Below are positions 35,814-45,892 of a stretch of DNA of 64,000 nucleotides, piece after piece. Both the position numbers and the translations under genes were made by a program. Every line of letters starts with the position of its first letter. The first letter of the stretch is position 1. The notes below the pieces were generated by a model. It searched no databases and was not told the DNA's origin. It saw only the letters and a program-made list of their open reading frames with translations. This stretch comes from Paraburkholderia sp. IMGN_8 (GTDB lineage: Bacteria > Pseudomonadota > Gammaproteobacteria > Burkholderiales > Burkholderiaceae): assembly GCF_038050405.1 (NCBI RefSeq), contig NZ_CP150900.1, positions 1,922,001-1,986,000 on the forward strand, given 5' to 3'.

Positions 35814-36602
35814 ATGGAAAGCAAAATCAAGCTGACATCCAGTGGCGACATCGCGCTTGTCACCATGGAAAATGAAGAGCGCGCGAACGCGATCGACAAG
35901 GCGTTCTGCGATGAGATGCTCGGTGCTCTCCACGATATCGAGAGTTCGGCGAAGTATCGCGCGGTGATTCTTCAGGCCAGAGGCCGAATTTTCTCGGCCG
36001 GTGGTGATCTTCACCAGATCCTTGACGGAATACAGCGTGCCGACGGTTTCCTCGAATCGCTCATCAGTGCACTTAACGCCACGATCATGGCGATACGGCG
36101 GTCGCCAATACCTGTGATCGCGAGCGTGCAAGGCGCAGCAGCAGGTGCGGGATTTTCGCTGGCCATGGCATGCGACCTCGTTGTAGCGTCACGATCCGCC
36201 CGCTTTGTGGTCGGTTATGCCAAGCTCGGTACGTCAAGCGACGGCGGCTTGTCCTTTCATCTGGCGCGTCGATTAGGGGCGGCACGAGCACTGGAGATCA
36301 TGTTGACGCGAGACTCGTTGAGCGCGGACGAGGCCGCCCTGCTGGGACTCGTCCAGGGTATAGCCGAGCCAGCTTCCCTGGAAGAAACCAGTCTGGCGCT
36401 CGCGCGAAAGATAGCGGATCTTCCGGCGGCCGCGGTGAGAGAAACGAAATCGCTCGTTGAAATGGCAGGCAGCGATAACCTTGAGCGCCATCTCGAGCAC
36501 GAGAAGCATGCCTTCCTGAGATGTGCGTCGACGAAAGAGTTTTCTCTACGCGTTGAACGATTCGTCTCGCGCTCTGCTTCACCCGGAAACCCATCGACCT
36601 GA
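35814..36602 (+). CDS. Enoyl-CoA hydratase/isomerase (crotonase) family protein
   Basis: 262 residues. The oxyanion-hole segments are FSAGGDL and GAAAGAGFSLAMACDL. At the position of the first catalytic Glu of hydratases I read Ala (VGYAKLG), while an Asp is present in SSDGG, as in the PaaG isomerase group (VPDSGG). An isomerase or other crotonase reaction is therefore as likely as hydration. It is the first gene after a divergent TetR regulator. The porin gene follows after about 400 bp. Confidence 0.82.
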   Translation: MESKIKLTSSGDIALVTMENEERANAIDKAFCDEMLGALHDIESSAKYRAVILQARGRIFSAGGDLHQILDGIQRADGFLESLISALNATIMAIRRSPIPVIASVQGAAAGAGFSLAMACDLVVASRSARFVVGYAKLGTSSDGGLSFHLARRLGAARALEIMLTRDSLSADEAALLGLVQGIAEPASLEETSLALARKIADLPAAAVRETKSLVEMAGSDNLERHLEHEKHAFLRCASTKEFSLRVERFVSRSASPGNPST

Positions 36603-37005
36603 CGACAAACGATCTCCAACTAGTCAGCGTTCGATACATCATTCCCGTGTATCTGCGATACATGCATGCCGACTGCGTGCTCCGGGCCGCAGTGGCTGCC
36701 ACGATGCCCGCCATCGCTCCACTCACTCTACATATCACCCTCTTCGATCTTCGAACCCCGGCATCGATATGACGCCGGTGGCGTGCGATGTCATCGGTTA
36801 TTGCCGAATAAAAAATCTGCCGGGTCCACGCGTGCATCCATGCCACGCAGGCGGGCCGTCAGTCCCTTCATTCGAAACGAAGCTGACCCAGGGATAGTCC
36901 GAGTCAACTAATACTGTACGAGTGGAAAAATTAGCACTATGCTTGTTTCAACCCCCTGTAGTGCGCGAGCGGGTAGTGCAACTAAAAGCACAGAGGAGAC
37001 TGGAG
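36603..37005. other. Gap between crotonase and porin genes
   Basis: About 400 bp without a gene; short open frames on both strands lack ribosome sites and domains. It probably carries the porin promoter near its right end, where the DNA turns AT-rich (about 36900-36945). No palindrome or T-rich hairpin strong enough to list is visible. Confidence 0.35.
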
Positions 37006-38106
37006 ATGAAGGGATTGTCTTGGGCTGCGGCGCTGGTTTGTGTCACACCAGCCGTCGTATGCGCCCAGAGTGCCGTGACACTGTACGGTCTCATAGATGA
37101 AGGTCTGACTTATACAAGCAATCAGAAGGGGCATGCCGCCTGGCTGCTTCAAAGCGGAGGCGGGTCGCTCTCGAGATGGGGGCTGAAAGGCGCCGAAGAC
37201 CTCGGTGGAGGATTTAAAGCGGTTTTTACTTTAGAGAATGGGTTTGATACGTCTACCGGAAACTTAAACAACAATGGGCGTCTTTTCGGGCGGCAGGTCT
37301 ATGTTGGCGTTTCAAGCCCTTATGGGACGATCACACTTGGCCGTCAATACGAAGAAGTGGCCGAGATGCTCTCTACTTTCGCTGCCGGTTTGAACTGGGC
37401 TGTCTATTTCGCCCACGCTGGCGACGTTGATAACGCGGGTGGGAGCATACGAATCAACAATTCAGTCAAATACGCCAGCCCCAAGATAGCGGGATTCACA
37501 CTCGGTGCGCTGTATAGCTTTGGTGGGCAACCGGGCCAATTCGCCAACAATAGCGTCGCGTCGGTTGGACTTAGCTACTCAGGAATAAACTTTCCACTGT
37601 ATGTTGCGGCCGCCTATACGGTCATCCGGAATCCCTTTGCAGCCGCATTCGATAGTACCGCACCGCGAAACGTGATTTACGCACCCTACGTGCAGAATGC
37701 AGAAAGCGAATCTATCGCGGGGGTAGGTGGATCGTACAAAATCGGGGGCGCAACGATCGCACTCGAATATACAACGACCCGATTCAAGAAGGGCTTCCTC
37801 GGTAGCGACGTGCGCTTTGACAACTATGAGGCGAACGTCGGCTACTTCATTACGCCGTTTCTGTTTACCGGCGTGGCATACATTTACACGCATGGCAAGG
37901 TCACGGCGACCGACGCATCGCCAATCTATCGGGCAATCGATTTCTACGCAAACTATTTTCTGTCAAAGCGGACTGACGTCTATTTTGCAGCTCAATTGCT
38001 GAAAGCGGCGGGTTCGGCGACTCAGGCCCAAATCACGTTGATCCCTTCGCCGTCGAGTGGACGATCACAGGGGCTGCTGCGTGTCGGTATACGTCACCGG
38101 TTTTAA
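37006..38106 (+). CDS. Porin, Gram-negative Porin_4 (OmpC-like) family
   Basis: 366 residues. The signal peptide ends VVCAQS, then AVTLYGLIDEGLTYTS; SRWGLKGAEDLGGGFKAVFTLENGFD and the GRLFGRQVYVG turn follow, and GIRHRF closes the barrel. The ATG at 37006 has GGAGACTGGAG upstream; the frame extends 28 codons without a signal peptide. It precedes an AAHS transporter by 40 bp, so outer and inner membrane uptake of the same aromatic solute is likely. Confidence 0.9.
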   Translation: MKGLSWAAALVCVTPAVVCAQSAVTLYGLIDEGLTYTSNQKGHAAWLLQSGGGSLSRWGLKGAEDLGGGFKAVFTLENGFDTSTGNLNNNGRLFGRQVYVGVSSPYGTITLGRQYEEVAEMLSTFAAGLNWAVYFAHAGDVDNAGGSIRINNSVKYASPKIAGFTLGALYSFGGQPGQFANNSVASVGLSYSGINFPLYVAAAYTVIRNPFAAAFDSTAPRNVIYAPYVQNAESESIAGVGGSYKIGGATIALEYTTTRFKKGFLGSDVRFDNYEANVGYFITPFLFTGVAYIYTHGKVTATDASPIYRAIDFYANYFLSKRTDVYFAAQLLKAAGSATQAQITLIPSPSSGRSQGLLRVGIRHRF

Positions 38107-38146
38107 CGAACACAGGATCCTGACGGTCGTTGATCGGGAAAACGCA

Positions 38147-39547
38147 ATGAAAAGCACAGGCTATATCCGCCGCGACGTACGCGAAGTATTCAACACGATG
38201 CCCATGGGCCGAAAGCAGTGGGCAGTGTTCCTCATCTGCTTTGCTGCTACAGCAATCGAGGGATTCGATACGATCGTGATCAGTTTTATCGCGCCCGCCA
38301 TCAGCCATCATTGGCAACTATCGAGTGCTGCTCTTTCGCCTCTGGTGGCGTTCGGACTGACGGGATTATTGATCGGCTCAATTGTTGGTGGAGTGCTGGC
38401 TGATCGTGTCGGTCGCAGAGCGGTAAGCATCGTAGCAATCGCGTGGTTCGGCATAGCGGGTGTCATGTCTAGCGAGGCTCAGTCGATAGTGCAACTCGTC
38501 GGCTGGCGTTTCATAACGGGTCTCGGCATCGGGGCTGCGATGCCGGCCACGTCAGCGATCGTCGCGGAATATAGCGCCGACCGCTCACGTTCAGCAATGC
38601 TGGCATCGACTTACTGCGGATTCCTTTTCGGCGCGGCAGCGGCTGGTTTCGTGACGTCTCTGGCGATTGGTGTAATGGGCTGGCGCGGCATGCTCGTATT
38701 AAGTGGCTTGTTGCCACTTGGCGTTGTTGCTCTATTTGCGTGGCAAGTACCCGAGTCACCGCTCTATGTCGTGGCCAGTCGAAAGTCAAACGAGACGGCG
38801 CAACGAATTATCGGGAAAGTATTTCCAGCGGTGGACTGCTCCAATACCCATTTCTTTATCGCCGAGGCACAGGAATCGATAAACGGAAGCAAGGCACTAC
38901 TGAGCGAGAAGTACCGTCGTGGCACTGTGCTGACCTGGTTTACTGAATTTTCCGGGTATCTGGCGTTCTTTCTGATTGGTAGCTGGCTGCCAACGCACCT
39001 GAAGCAGGTCGGACTATCCATGCACGACGCCTCGCAGGTTTCGTCGTTGTTCCAGTTCGGTGCGCTTGGCGGGGCGGTACTTTTCGCTATCCTTGTTCGT
39101 CGCTATAACGTTGCGTCGGTCATATCCGGGGCGTTTGGCGCAGGTTCACTGCTTGTCATCGCTTTGGGCATGTCTGAAGCGACGCCCTGGAACGCGAGCG
39201 TGGTCTTCCTGTCAGGTCTGGCTGTTGGCGGCCCGCTGATCTGTGTCAACACCATTCCGGGTGTTTTCTATCCAACGGCACTTCGTGCGTCCGGTGGCGG
39301 CTGGAACGTTGCGATCGGACGACTGGGTTCAATCGTCGGTTCGTCGTTGATTGGTCTGATAGTCATATCGGGTTTTCCTTATCTGCTCACATGCGCGTTG
39401 TTGTCGATACCGCTCTTCATGGGATGTGTATGCATGACCGTCATGGCGCGGGTTCTCGTTGCACAACGGCGATCGCGGAGCGAAGACAGCGAGAACATCC
39501 ATGCGGTCGGGGCAGATGATCCGCCGTTGCCGAATAGCAGCCCGTAA
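38147..39547 (+). CDS. MFS transporter, aromatic acid:H+ symporter (AAHS) family
   Basis: 466 residues, 12 helices. AAHS features are ATAIEGFDTIVISFIAPAI in helix 1, GVLADRVGRRAVS in the 2-3 loop and EYSADRSRSAM. GGGAAAACGC precedes the ATG at 38147; the frame opens earlier inside the porin gene. It follows the porin by 40 bp. Compared with the transporter at 28697 it has the same architecture but different residues at helix 1, so the two probably take different aromatic acids. Confidence 0.87.
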   Translation: MKSTGYIRRDVREVFNTMPMGRKQWAVFLICFAATAIEGFDTIVISFIAPAISHHWQLSSAALSPLVAFGLTGLLIGSIVGGVLADRVGRRAVSIVAIAWFGIAGVMSSEAQSIVQLVGWRFITGLGIGAAMPATSAIVAEYSADRSRSAMLASTYCGFLFGAAAAGFVTSLAIGVMGWRGMLVLSGLLPLGVVALFAWQVPESPLYVVASRKSNETAQRIIGKVFPAVDCSNTHFFIAEAQESINGSKALLSEKYRRGTVLTWFTEFSGYLAFFLIGSWLPTHLKQVGLSMHDASQVSSLFQFGALGGAVLFAILVRRYNVASVISGAFGAGSLLVIALGMSEATPWNASVVFLSGLAVGGPLICVNTIPGVFYPTALRASGGGWNVAIGRLGSIVGSSLIGLIVISGFPYLLTCALLSIPLFMGCVCMTVMARVLVAQRRSRSEDSENIHAVGADDPPLPNSSP

Positions 39548-39641
39548 CGACTCCCATTGGGTTCGTTGGACATCCACGGTGATGGGAATTGCCACGGTAC
39601 TAAAGGAACGGAGATGTTGCGCCAGTATGGAGGTTAGCCAA

Positions 39642-39911
39642 ATGAATACGCTTATGGTGAATTCCGCACGGGCGCAGATGAATCACGACGGATCTCTTCG
39701 TTCGTTGGTGGACAAATGGCTTTCGCCAACTCAGGCAGCGCCAGCGCGCGCTACCCGGATCGGTCGAAGGGGCCTGGACCGGGCGCGTTTTGTCTGCCTG
39801 GAGGCGTCGCGGCAGGAACGGTCGATCGTGTTCTTGTTCTTCCGACACATTGACGGCACATGGCATGTATTCCCGCAGGTGACTCGCCGTCCAACGATGC
39901 GAATCTGCTGA
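39642..39911 (+). CDS. Small uncharacterised protein
   Basis: 89 residues. There is no signal peptide or membrane segment; it is basic with a central DGSLRSLVDKWLSP segment and an aromatic C-terminal part (VFLFFRHIDGTWHVFPQV). The pattern recalls small hypothetical proteins common in Burkholderia and relatives, which have no assigned role. GGAGG sits six bases before the ATG at 39642. It lies in the 440-bp space between the AAHS transporter and the amidohydrolase, on the same strand. Confidence 0.55.
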   Translation: MNTLMVNSARAQMNHDGSLRSLVDKWLSPTQAAPARATRIGRRGLDRARFVCLEASRQERSIVFLFFRHIDGTWHVFPQVTRRPTMRIC

Positions 39912-39991
39912 TTGTGTTCAGGATGGTTTTAACAGGAAGCGATGTCAATTGCCCCTTGATGTGCGAGAGACGAATTTAGGAGAGAACGGTT

Positions 39992-40915
39992 ATGTCGAAA
40001 CGAAAGATTGATACGCACCAACATTTCTTGCCGAAATTTTATGTGGATGCCGTAGGGTTGGATCTGCTGAATGCGGCAATGCCGAACGGTGTGGCCCCTA
40101 CGTGGTCCTCCGAAGCAGCCATCGCGATGATGGATGAGAATGGTATCGACGAGGGGATCCTGTCCATCTCCTCGGGTCCCACACTTCCGGATGCGACCAC
40201 GCTGCTGAGAAAGTGCAACGACCATGCGGCGGACCTCAGGTCCCGGTATGCCGGACGGTTTGGCTCCTTTGCGAGCTTGCCACTGCCAGACATAGATGCG
40301 GCGCTGAAGGAAGTCAGTTACTGCCTTGACGAGTTGAAGGTCGATGGCTTTATTGTCTTTACGAACTACAACGGACTGTATCTCGGGGATGCGCATTTCG
40401 CGCCTCTGTGGGAAGAACTGAACAGGCGTAGGGCTGTAGTTTTCGTTCACCCCAATCAGCCACCTCATGAAGTGCCGTCCGTTGCTCCGGCATCCGTCCT
40501 CGAATATCCGTTTGAGACGACGCGTACAGCCGCGAGTCTGATCATTTCGGGCGCGATGAATCGTTATCAGCATGTTCGGTTTATCCTGTCGCATGCAGGG
40601 GGAACGCTGCCGTATCTGGTACCGCGCATCGCACTCTCAATCTCCATGATGCCTGGCGCGGCTGAGCGCGTGGGCGATACGTTGGCGGCGGTGAGATCCT
40701 TCTATTTCGACACGGCGCTTTCTGCCGGCAATTCGTCCCTGAGTGCGTTGGCGCAGGTAGCCGACCCGGATCACATTCTGTTCGGGACCGACTTCCCGTT
40801 CGCGCCGACAGACGCAATCCGGCAATTCGGGAAGGTGCTTGACGACTTGCGGATTGCCGGGATTGAGATGGATAAGGTCTACGGGGAAAATGCCGCTCGT
40901 ATGCTTGCACGTTAG
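39992..40915 (+). CDS. ACMSD-family amidohydrolase, 6-methylsalicylate-decarboxylase-like
   Basis: 307 residues, metal-dependent TIM-barrel of the amidohydrolase-2 group. The N-terminal metal motif is DTHQH (His9 and His11), then VFVHPN, LSHAGG and the C-terminal FGTDFPF Asp. Members of this group decarboxylate aromatic acids (ACMS, 6-methylsalicylate, o-pyrocatechuate) and some open lactones. AGGAGAGAACGG precedes the ATG. It differs from the gamma-resorcylate decarboxylase at 26109 in length and motifs, so it is a second decarboxylase candidate in the same catabolic island. The substrate is not determined. Confidence 0.8.
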   Translation: MSKRKIDTHQHFLPKFYVDAVGLDLLNAAMPNGVAPTWSSEAAIAMMDENGIDEGILSISSGPTLPDATTLLRKCNDHAADLRSRYAGRFGSFASLPLPDIDAALKEVSYCLDELKVDGFIVFTNYNGLYLGDAHFAPLWEELNRRRAVVFVHPNQPPHEVPSVAPASVLEYPFETTRTAASLIISGAMNRYQHVRFILSHAGGTLPYLVPRIALSISMMPGAAERVGDTLAAVRSFYFDTALSAGNSSLSALAQVADPDHILFGTDFPFAPTDAIRQFGKVLDDLRIAGIEMDKVYGENAARMLAR

Positions 40916-41399
40916 CTGTACTGGTAGTCAGCGACACCCCACTTTGCAGCATAAGTTGCGAAAGCCTGCGGTCCTTCATACCTTAGCCGTTCTTTGACCC
41001 TCCTCTCCGCCAAAAAAGGGCGGAGATCCCCTGCGCGGCGCGGCGACGTCCCGCCGCAAGCACTTCCACTACGACAGCGTCGTCGGGCAGGCGATACTCG
41101 CCACGCTCGAAGCGTCCCCGTTCTCCTACAGCAGGTTATTTCAAGCAGTCCTGACGCGTATGCAGTCCTGACGCATATGCAGTTGCGACAACTGCAGGCC
41201 TGTGATCTCCCGGCTTGGAGCCGCAGGTTTTCAGGCAACTCACGCGGTGCTCCTTTGAAGCCGGCTTTTCGTCATCCAGCTCACAGTTCGTTCTTGCATA
41301 CTTTACGATCGTGAAGTATAGTGAATTGCAGAATGTGATCGATCACGCGGCTTCGAAAAAGAGCGAGGCCATGCGTGCTAACGAAACCCTGGAGGAGAC
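40916..41399. other. Gene-poor gap with a possible gene fragment and a short tandem repeat
   Basis: No intact gene in about 480 bp. On the minus strand, 40918-41010 reads a peptide (RYEGPQAFATYAAKWGVA and a few more residues) that looks like the C-terminal end of a protein, but I cannot name the family. A 17-base unit, GCAGTCCTGACGCRTAT, is repeated in tandem at 41145-41161 and 41162-41178. The last ~40 bp carry the strong ribosome site GGAGGAGAC of the next gene. Confidence 0.35.
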
Positions 41400-43139
41400 A
41401 TGATTGAGGAACGCGACGTCGTCGTCAGGATGCGGGACGGCACTCGTCTCGCTGTAGACGTCTATCGCCCCGATGAGGAAGGCAGGTATCCCGTGCTGTA
41501 CGCATCGGCCCTGCACAACAAGGATCTTCAAGGTCCGGATATTGCCGATGTGTTGCCACCGCAGCCTGCGCATGCACCGCTCTGGTTCGGGCCGGTAGAG
41601 GCAGGGGACACTCGCCGCTTTGTTGCAAATGGCTACGTGCACGTGATTGCGCAACCGCGGGGCTCAGCCAAGTCCGAAGGACACTATGGCGAAGAGAACA
41701 CTGACCATTACGACATGATCGAATGGATCACACAGCAGCCGTGGTCCGACGGCAACGTCGGGATGGTGGGTATCTCCGGTTTCGCGGGTGAACAATGGCG
41801 TGCTGCCGCACAAGGGCACCCGGCACTCAAGGCCATCTTCCCCTATGACGCCTGTAGCGCATACGGCGGGATGTTCGGGTTTCGAGACTTCAATCCGGGT
41901 GGCGTCATCCACACGTTCCCTTACTTGCTCGACGTTTTCAGTACTGTGCATGAACCGCGCGGCGTGCCGGGTCCGCTACCCGACGAGCAGGAGAACCTCT
42001 GGCGCTCCGCAATGCGCAACCCCGATTACAGGATGTACATCAACCTGTATAACATCCTGACGCAGAAGGGGCAGCGAACATGGGTGATGTATCACATCAT
42101 GACGAACCCCTGGGAGGCCGACGGGACCGTCGAGCGCGCCGAGGAGAACTTCCGCTCGATCAAGGTGCCGTTCTATACGGGTTCCGGTGCCTATGCTTAC
42201 ACGTACAAATTGCACTGGCTTGGCGCGCAGCACTACTACAGGAACGTGAAGCAGCCACGCAAGCTGATTTTCACGGGACCTGCACATCTGGAACGACCGT
42301 TCCATCAGTACCACGACGAAGTGATTCGCTGGTACGACTTCTGGCTGAAGGGTATCGATACGGGCATCATGGATGAACCCCCGGTCCGCTACTGGGTCAT
42401 GGGGGCCAACGAATGGCGTACGGGTAGCGACTGGCCCTTGCCTGAAACGCAGTGGGCGAAGTACTACCTCGCTGGCTGGGAGCGGTTATCCACAGATGCC
42501 CCTCGACCATCAGGAGAGGTCGGCAATGCCCAACGGGAGCCTGATGTCTTCACGCAAATGCCGCTCAAAAAGACATCCAGGGTCGAGCGCCTGCGGTACA
42601 TGACTGATCCGCTGCCCCAGGACGTGCTGGTGGCGGGTCCGATTTCGCTGACGCTTTACGCGGAGATCGACCAGCCGGATACGAACTGGATCGTCGTGCT
42701 CAAGGACGTGGGTCCCGACGTATCAGTCGTGACCGCGCGCGTCGGCGAACGGACTGTTCCCGAGACGTTACCGGAGCGTGAACTGACCCGTGGCTGGTTG
42801 AAAGCATCGTACCGCGCAACGGATCCCGACCGGTCTACGCCTGCGGAACCATTCCATAAGCTGACGAAAGATTCGATCGCACCGGTCACACCAGGCGAGA
42901 TCGTCAAGTATGAAATTCAGATACTCGCGACGGCCAATCAGTTCAAGGCCGGTCATCGAATCTGTGTCGAAATCTGCAGTCTTGACGTGCCCACGGGAAC
43001 GGGCGCGATGACTGACGTCGAGTACATCCCGTATCACGTGTGCAGTAGCAATACGGTTACCCACAAGATCTACCGCGACGCCGATCGCCCCTCGCATTTA
43101 CTGCTTCCGGTCATTCCGTTGAATGGAAAGTCATCCTGA
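41400..43139 (+). CDS. CocE/NonD-family alpha/beta hydrolase (esterase)
   Basis: 579 residues, typical for cocaine-esterase-like enzymes. Residues 1 to about 330 form the alpha/beta hydrolase with nucleophile Ser126 in GISGFAG and the RGSAKSEG loop before it. About 340-570 is the C-terminal jelly-roll (PepX_C-like) domain. GGAGGAGAC directly precedes the ATG. Relatives hydrolyse esters and amides, including aromatic esters. It lies upstream of a crotonase, CoA ligase and phenol hydroxylase in one direction, so it may release the aromatic acid or phenol that the following enzymes use. Confidence 0.86.
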   Translation: MIEERDVVVRMRDGTRLAVDVYRPDEEGRYPVLYASALHNKDLQGPDIADVLPPQPAHAPLWFGPVEAGDTRRFVANGYVHVIAQPRGSAKSEGHYGEENTDHYDMIEWITQQPWSDGNVGMVGISGFAGEQWRAAAQGHPALKAIFPYDACSAYGGMFGFRDFNPGGVIHTFPYLLDVFSTVHEPRGVPGPLPDEQENLWRSAMRNPDYRMYINLYNILTQKGQRTWVMYHIMTNPWEADGTVERAEENFRSIKVPFYTGSGAYAYTYKLHWLGAQHYYRNVKQPRKLIFTGPAHLERPFHQYHDEVIRWYDFWLKGIDTGIMDEPPVRYWVMGANEWRTGSDWPLPETQWAKYYLAGWERLSTDAPRPSGEVGNAQREPDVFTQMPLKKTSRVERLRYMTDPLPQDVLVAGPISLTLYAEIDQPDTNWIVVLKDVGPDVSVVTARVGERTVPETLPERELTRGWLKASYRATDPDRSTPAEPFHKLTKDSIAPVTPGEIVKYEIQILATANQFKAGHRICVEICSLDVPTGTGAMTDVEYIPYHVCSSNTVTHKIYRDADRPSHLLLPVIPLNGKSS

Positions 43140-43203
43140 ATTGAGAATGCATCCAGGGCGTCATGGACGCACGGTGATTTTGAACGGCCAATGAGGTTTG
43201 AAT

Positions 43204-43992
43204 ATGAAAAGCATACGATTTGAGCGCGACGAGAAGGTTGGAAACATCGTACTGGCGAATCCGCCCTATAACCGACTTGATGTGCGATTTGCACAATGCC
43301 TGCGCGAGGCGGTTCACGAAGCTAGCGAAAGCGACATCCGGGTGCTTGTCGTTCGGGGGGAGGGGCCGAACTTCAGTCTGGGTGGAGAGGTTCGCGAGTG
43401 GCCGGGCAAAGATGTGAACTGGTTCCGCACATTCGTTGCAGAAATCAACAACTCATATCGTGCAATCGAAACGCTCCGCGTTCCGACGGTGGCGGTGGTG
43501 CAGGGCCTCGCTTTCGGCGGCGGTTTCGAACTCGCATTGAGCTGTGACTTCGTCGTGGCGGCGACCGACGCAGAGTTCCGATGTGTCGAGGTCACGACGG
43601 CAATGCTGCCCATTGCGGGAGCGCTGCAGCGGCTCGCTGAGCGCGTGGGGCGTAGCCGCGCGTCGCGGTTTGCAATGCTGGGCGAACCTATTCCCGGCAG
43701 CGTGGCGGGAGACCTCGGGATCGCGACCCACGTGGCTGAGCCGGATGCACTCGAACGTGTCGCCGCGGAACTGGTTACGCGCCTGTCTGACGGTCCCACG
43801 CTTTCGTACGCGGCTACGCGCACGTTGCTCAAGGCGTGGTCAAACGGAGGTGTCACTGGTGCAGATGCCGTCATGTTGGACGTCAGCATGGGCTTATACA
43901 ACACAGAGGACGCCACGCGCGGTTTCGTCAACACGGCCGAGGCATTCGACGCCGATCAGCAACCCGGGGATCTGCTCTTCTACGGGAAATAG
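43204..43992 (+). CDS. Enoyl-CoA hydratase/isomerase (crotonase) family protein
   Basis: 262 residues. The oxyanion-hole segments are FSLGGEV and GLAFGGGFELALSCDF. One catalytic Glu position is kept (RCVEVTTAM); the second appears replaced (SRASRFAML), so the exact reaction is open. The GGGFELALS pattern recalls dienoyl-CoA hydratases of aromatic pathways. It sits between the CocE-type esterase and a CoA ligase, all on the same strand with short gaps, suggesting a CoA-dependent branch. GAGGTTTGAAT precedes the ATG at 43204. Confidence 0.82.
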   Translation: MKSIRFERDEKVGNIVLANPPYNRLDVRFAQCLREAVHEASESDIRVLVVRGEGPNFSLGGEVREWPGKDVNWFRTFVAEINNSYRAIETLRVPTVAVVQGLAFGGGFELALSCDFVVAATDAEFRCVEVTTAMLPIAGALQRLAERVGRSRASRFAMLGEPIPGSVAGDLGIATHVAEPDALERVAAELVTRLSDGPTLSYAATRTLLKAWSNGGVTGADAVMLDVSMGLYNTEDATRGFVNTAEAFDADQQPGDLLFYGK

Positions 43993-44037
43993 CGGACTTC
44001 TTGCAAGAAATGTGCAGCAACGATGGAGGATGGCTTC

Positions 44038-45774
44038 ATGCGTACATTACCCGCGTCCCTTACGCTCGATACGCCTGCCGATGGCGTGGCCTACGTGCGG
44101 GGTGCAACGGACATTCCGTTGAGCGAGTCTACAATCGGTCAGTTTTTAAGGGAAACAGCACGCCGCTTGCCTGACCGGCAAGCCGTGGTATTCCGTGAAC
44201 AAGACATACGGTGGACATGGAGGGAATTTGACGATCATGTCGATTGCCTTGCTACAGGCCTGTTGTCGTTGGGAATAGAAAAGGGCGACCGAGTTGGCAT
44301 CTGGTCGCCCAACCGGTTTGAATGGTTGCTCACACAGTTCGCGACGGCGCGTATCGGCGCGGTACTGGTCAACATCAACCCTGCCTACCGTGTAGCGGAA
44401 CTCGAGTACGCGCTGCGGAAAGTTGGATGCAAGGCGCTCGTCACAGCCGAGACGTTCAAAACGTCGAACTACATTTCAATGTTGCTCGATATTGCGCCAG
44501 AACTAGCGTCGCAGCAGGCGGGCGATTTGAGGATCGCACGCCTGCCGGAACTTCGCATGGTGATTTCTGTAGGTGACTGGCGCGTGTCGGGTGTCATGCC
44601 ATTCCACGCGGTCATGCGGCGCGGAGAGGACATGCTTCGCGTAGAAGGGGGCACGGTACTCGACGCTGTCGGGAGAACCCTTTCTCCACATGACCCGATA
44701 AATATCCAGTTCACCAGCGGCACCACAGGTAGTCCGAAGGGTGCAACGTTGACCCATCACAACATCGTCAACAACGCACGATTTGTCGCCATGGCGATGA
44801 AGCTGTCCGAAGCCGACTCACTCTGTATTCCTGTCCCCCTCTATCACTGCTTCGGAATGGTGCTCGGCGTCCTGGCGTGCGTATCGATTGGCGCGCAGAT
44901 GGTCTTCCCGGGCGAAGGATTCGACGCCGGTGCCACCCTCGCCGCCATTTCGGAAGAGCGTTGCACTGCACTTCACGGTGTGCCAACAATGTTCATCGCG
45001 GAGTTGGGACATCCAGACTTCTCTTCGTTCGACCTGAGTAGTCTCAGGACGGGCATCATGGCGGGATCCCCCTGTCCTGTCGAAACAATGAATCAGGTCG
45101 TGGCCAGAATGCATATGCGAGAGGTCACGATTGCATATGGCATGACGGAGACCAGTCCCGTGTCGTTTCAGAGTGCAACGGCGGATCCTCTGGATAAGCG
45201 CACGACAACCGTCGGGCGGATTCAACCTCATCTCGAGGTCAAGATCGTGGATTCCCTTGGCAATACGTTAGCGATTGGGGAGACCGGGGAACTCTGCACG
45301 AGAGGTTACTCGGTGATGTTGGGGTACTGGGATGACGAAGAGAAAACGCGAGAAAGCATCATTGACGGATGGATGCATACAGGCGATCTCGCGACCATCG
45401 ACGCCGACGGCTACTGCAACATTGTCGGAAGACTGAAGGACATGGTCATTCGAGGGGGAGAGAACATCTATCCCCGTGAAATTGAGGAATACCTTTTCAG
45501 GCATCCAAAAGTACAGAATGTCCAGGTGTTCGGCATACCGGACGAAAAGAACGGGGAGGAGTTGTGTGCGTGGATCGTGCTGCGGCCGTATGAAGGCGCC
45601 ACCGAGGAGGAGATCAAAGACTTTTGCCGAGGACAGATCGCTCATTACAAGATACCCAAATATATTCGTTTCGTGAGCGAGTTGCCGATGACGGTGACGG
45701 GAAAAGTACAGAAGTTCGCGATGCGGGAGGAGATGATCCGCTCATTGGGCCTGACCGTGCACAAGACCGCATGA
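44038..45774 (+). CDS. AMP-forming acyl-CoA synthetase (fatty-acyl-CoA-synthase-like)
   Basis: 578 residues. The P-loop is [23 protein letters not shown] and [15 protein letters not shown] follow, then [14 protein letters not shown], and the Lys of A10 is in [10 protein letters not shown]. This is the FadD/ACSF2-like subgroup often annotated as AMP-binding protein. GGAGG stands before the ATG at 44038, and the ATG at 44023 is the alternative. It follows the crotonase by 45 bp and precedes the phenol hydroxylase by 118 bp. It presumably activates a side-chain acid released during catabolism. Confidence 0.87.
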   Translation: MRTLPASLTLDTPADGVAYVRGATDIPLSESTIGQFLRETARRLPDRQAVVFREQDIRWTWREFDDHVDCLATGLLSLGIEKGDRVGIWSPNRFEWLLTQFATARIGAVLVNINPAYRVAELEYALRKVGCKALVTAETFKTSNYISMLLDIAPELASQQAGDLRIARLPELRMVISVGDWRVSGVMPFHAVMRRGEDMLRVEGGTVLDAVGRTLSPHDPINIQFTSGTTGSPKGATLTHHNIVNNARFVAMAMKLSEADSLCIPVPLYHCFGMVLGVLACVSIGAQMVFPGEGFDAGATLAAISEERCTALHGVPTMFIAELGHPDFSSFDLSSLRTGIMAGSPCPVETMNQVVARMHMREVTIAYGMTETSPVSFQSATADPLDKRTTTVGRIQPHLEVKIVDSLGNTLAIGETGELCTRGYSVMLGYWDDEEKTRESIIDGWMHTGDLATIDADGYCNIVGRLKDMVIRGGENIYPREIEEYLFRHPKVQNVQVFGIPDEKNGEELCAWIVLRPYEGATEEEIKDFCRGQIAHYKIPKYIRFVSELPMTVTGKVQKFAMREEMIRSLGLTVHKTA

Positions 45775-45892
45775 TTGGTTTGTGAAGGCCCGGCAAGTAC
45801 GCAAAAAGTGAAACGTGTCTGATCATATTGATTAGATATCCAAAATGTATGCAATTAGCGGATCGACGGGATTTGATTATTGGAGGTGTCGA

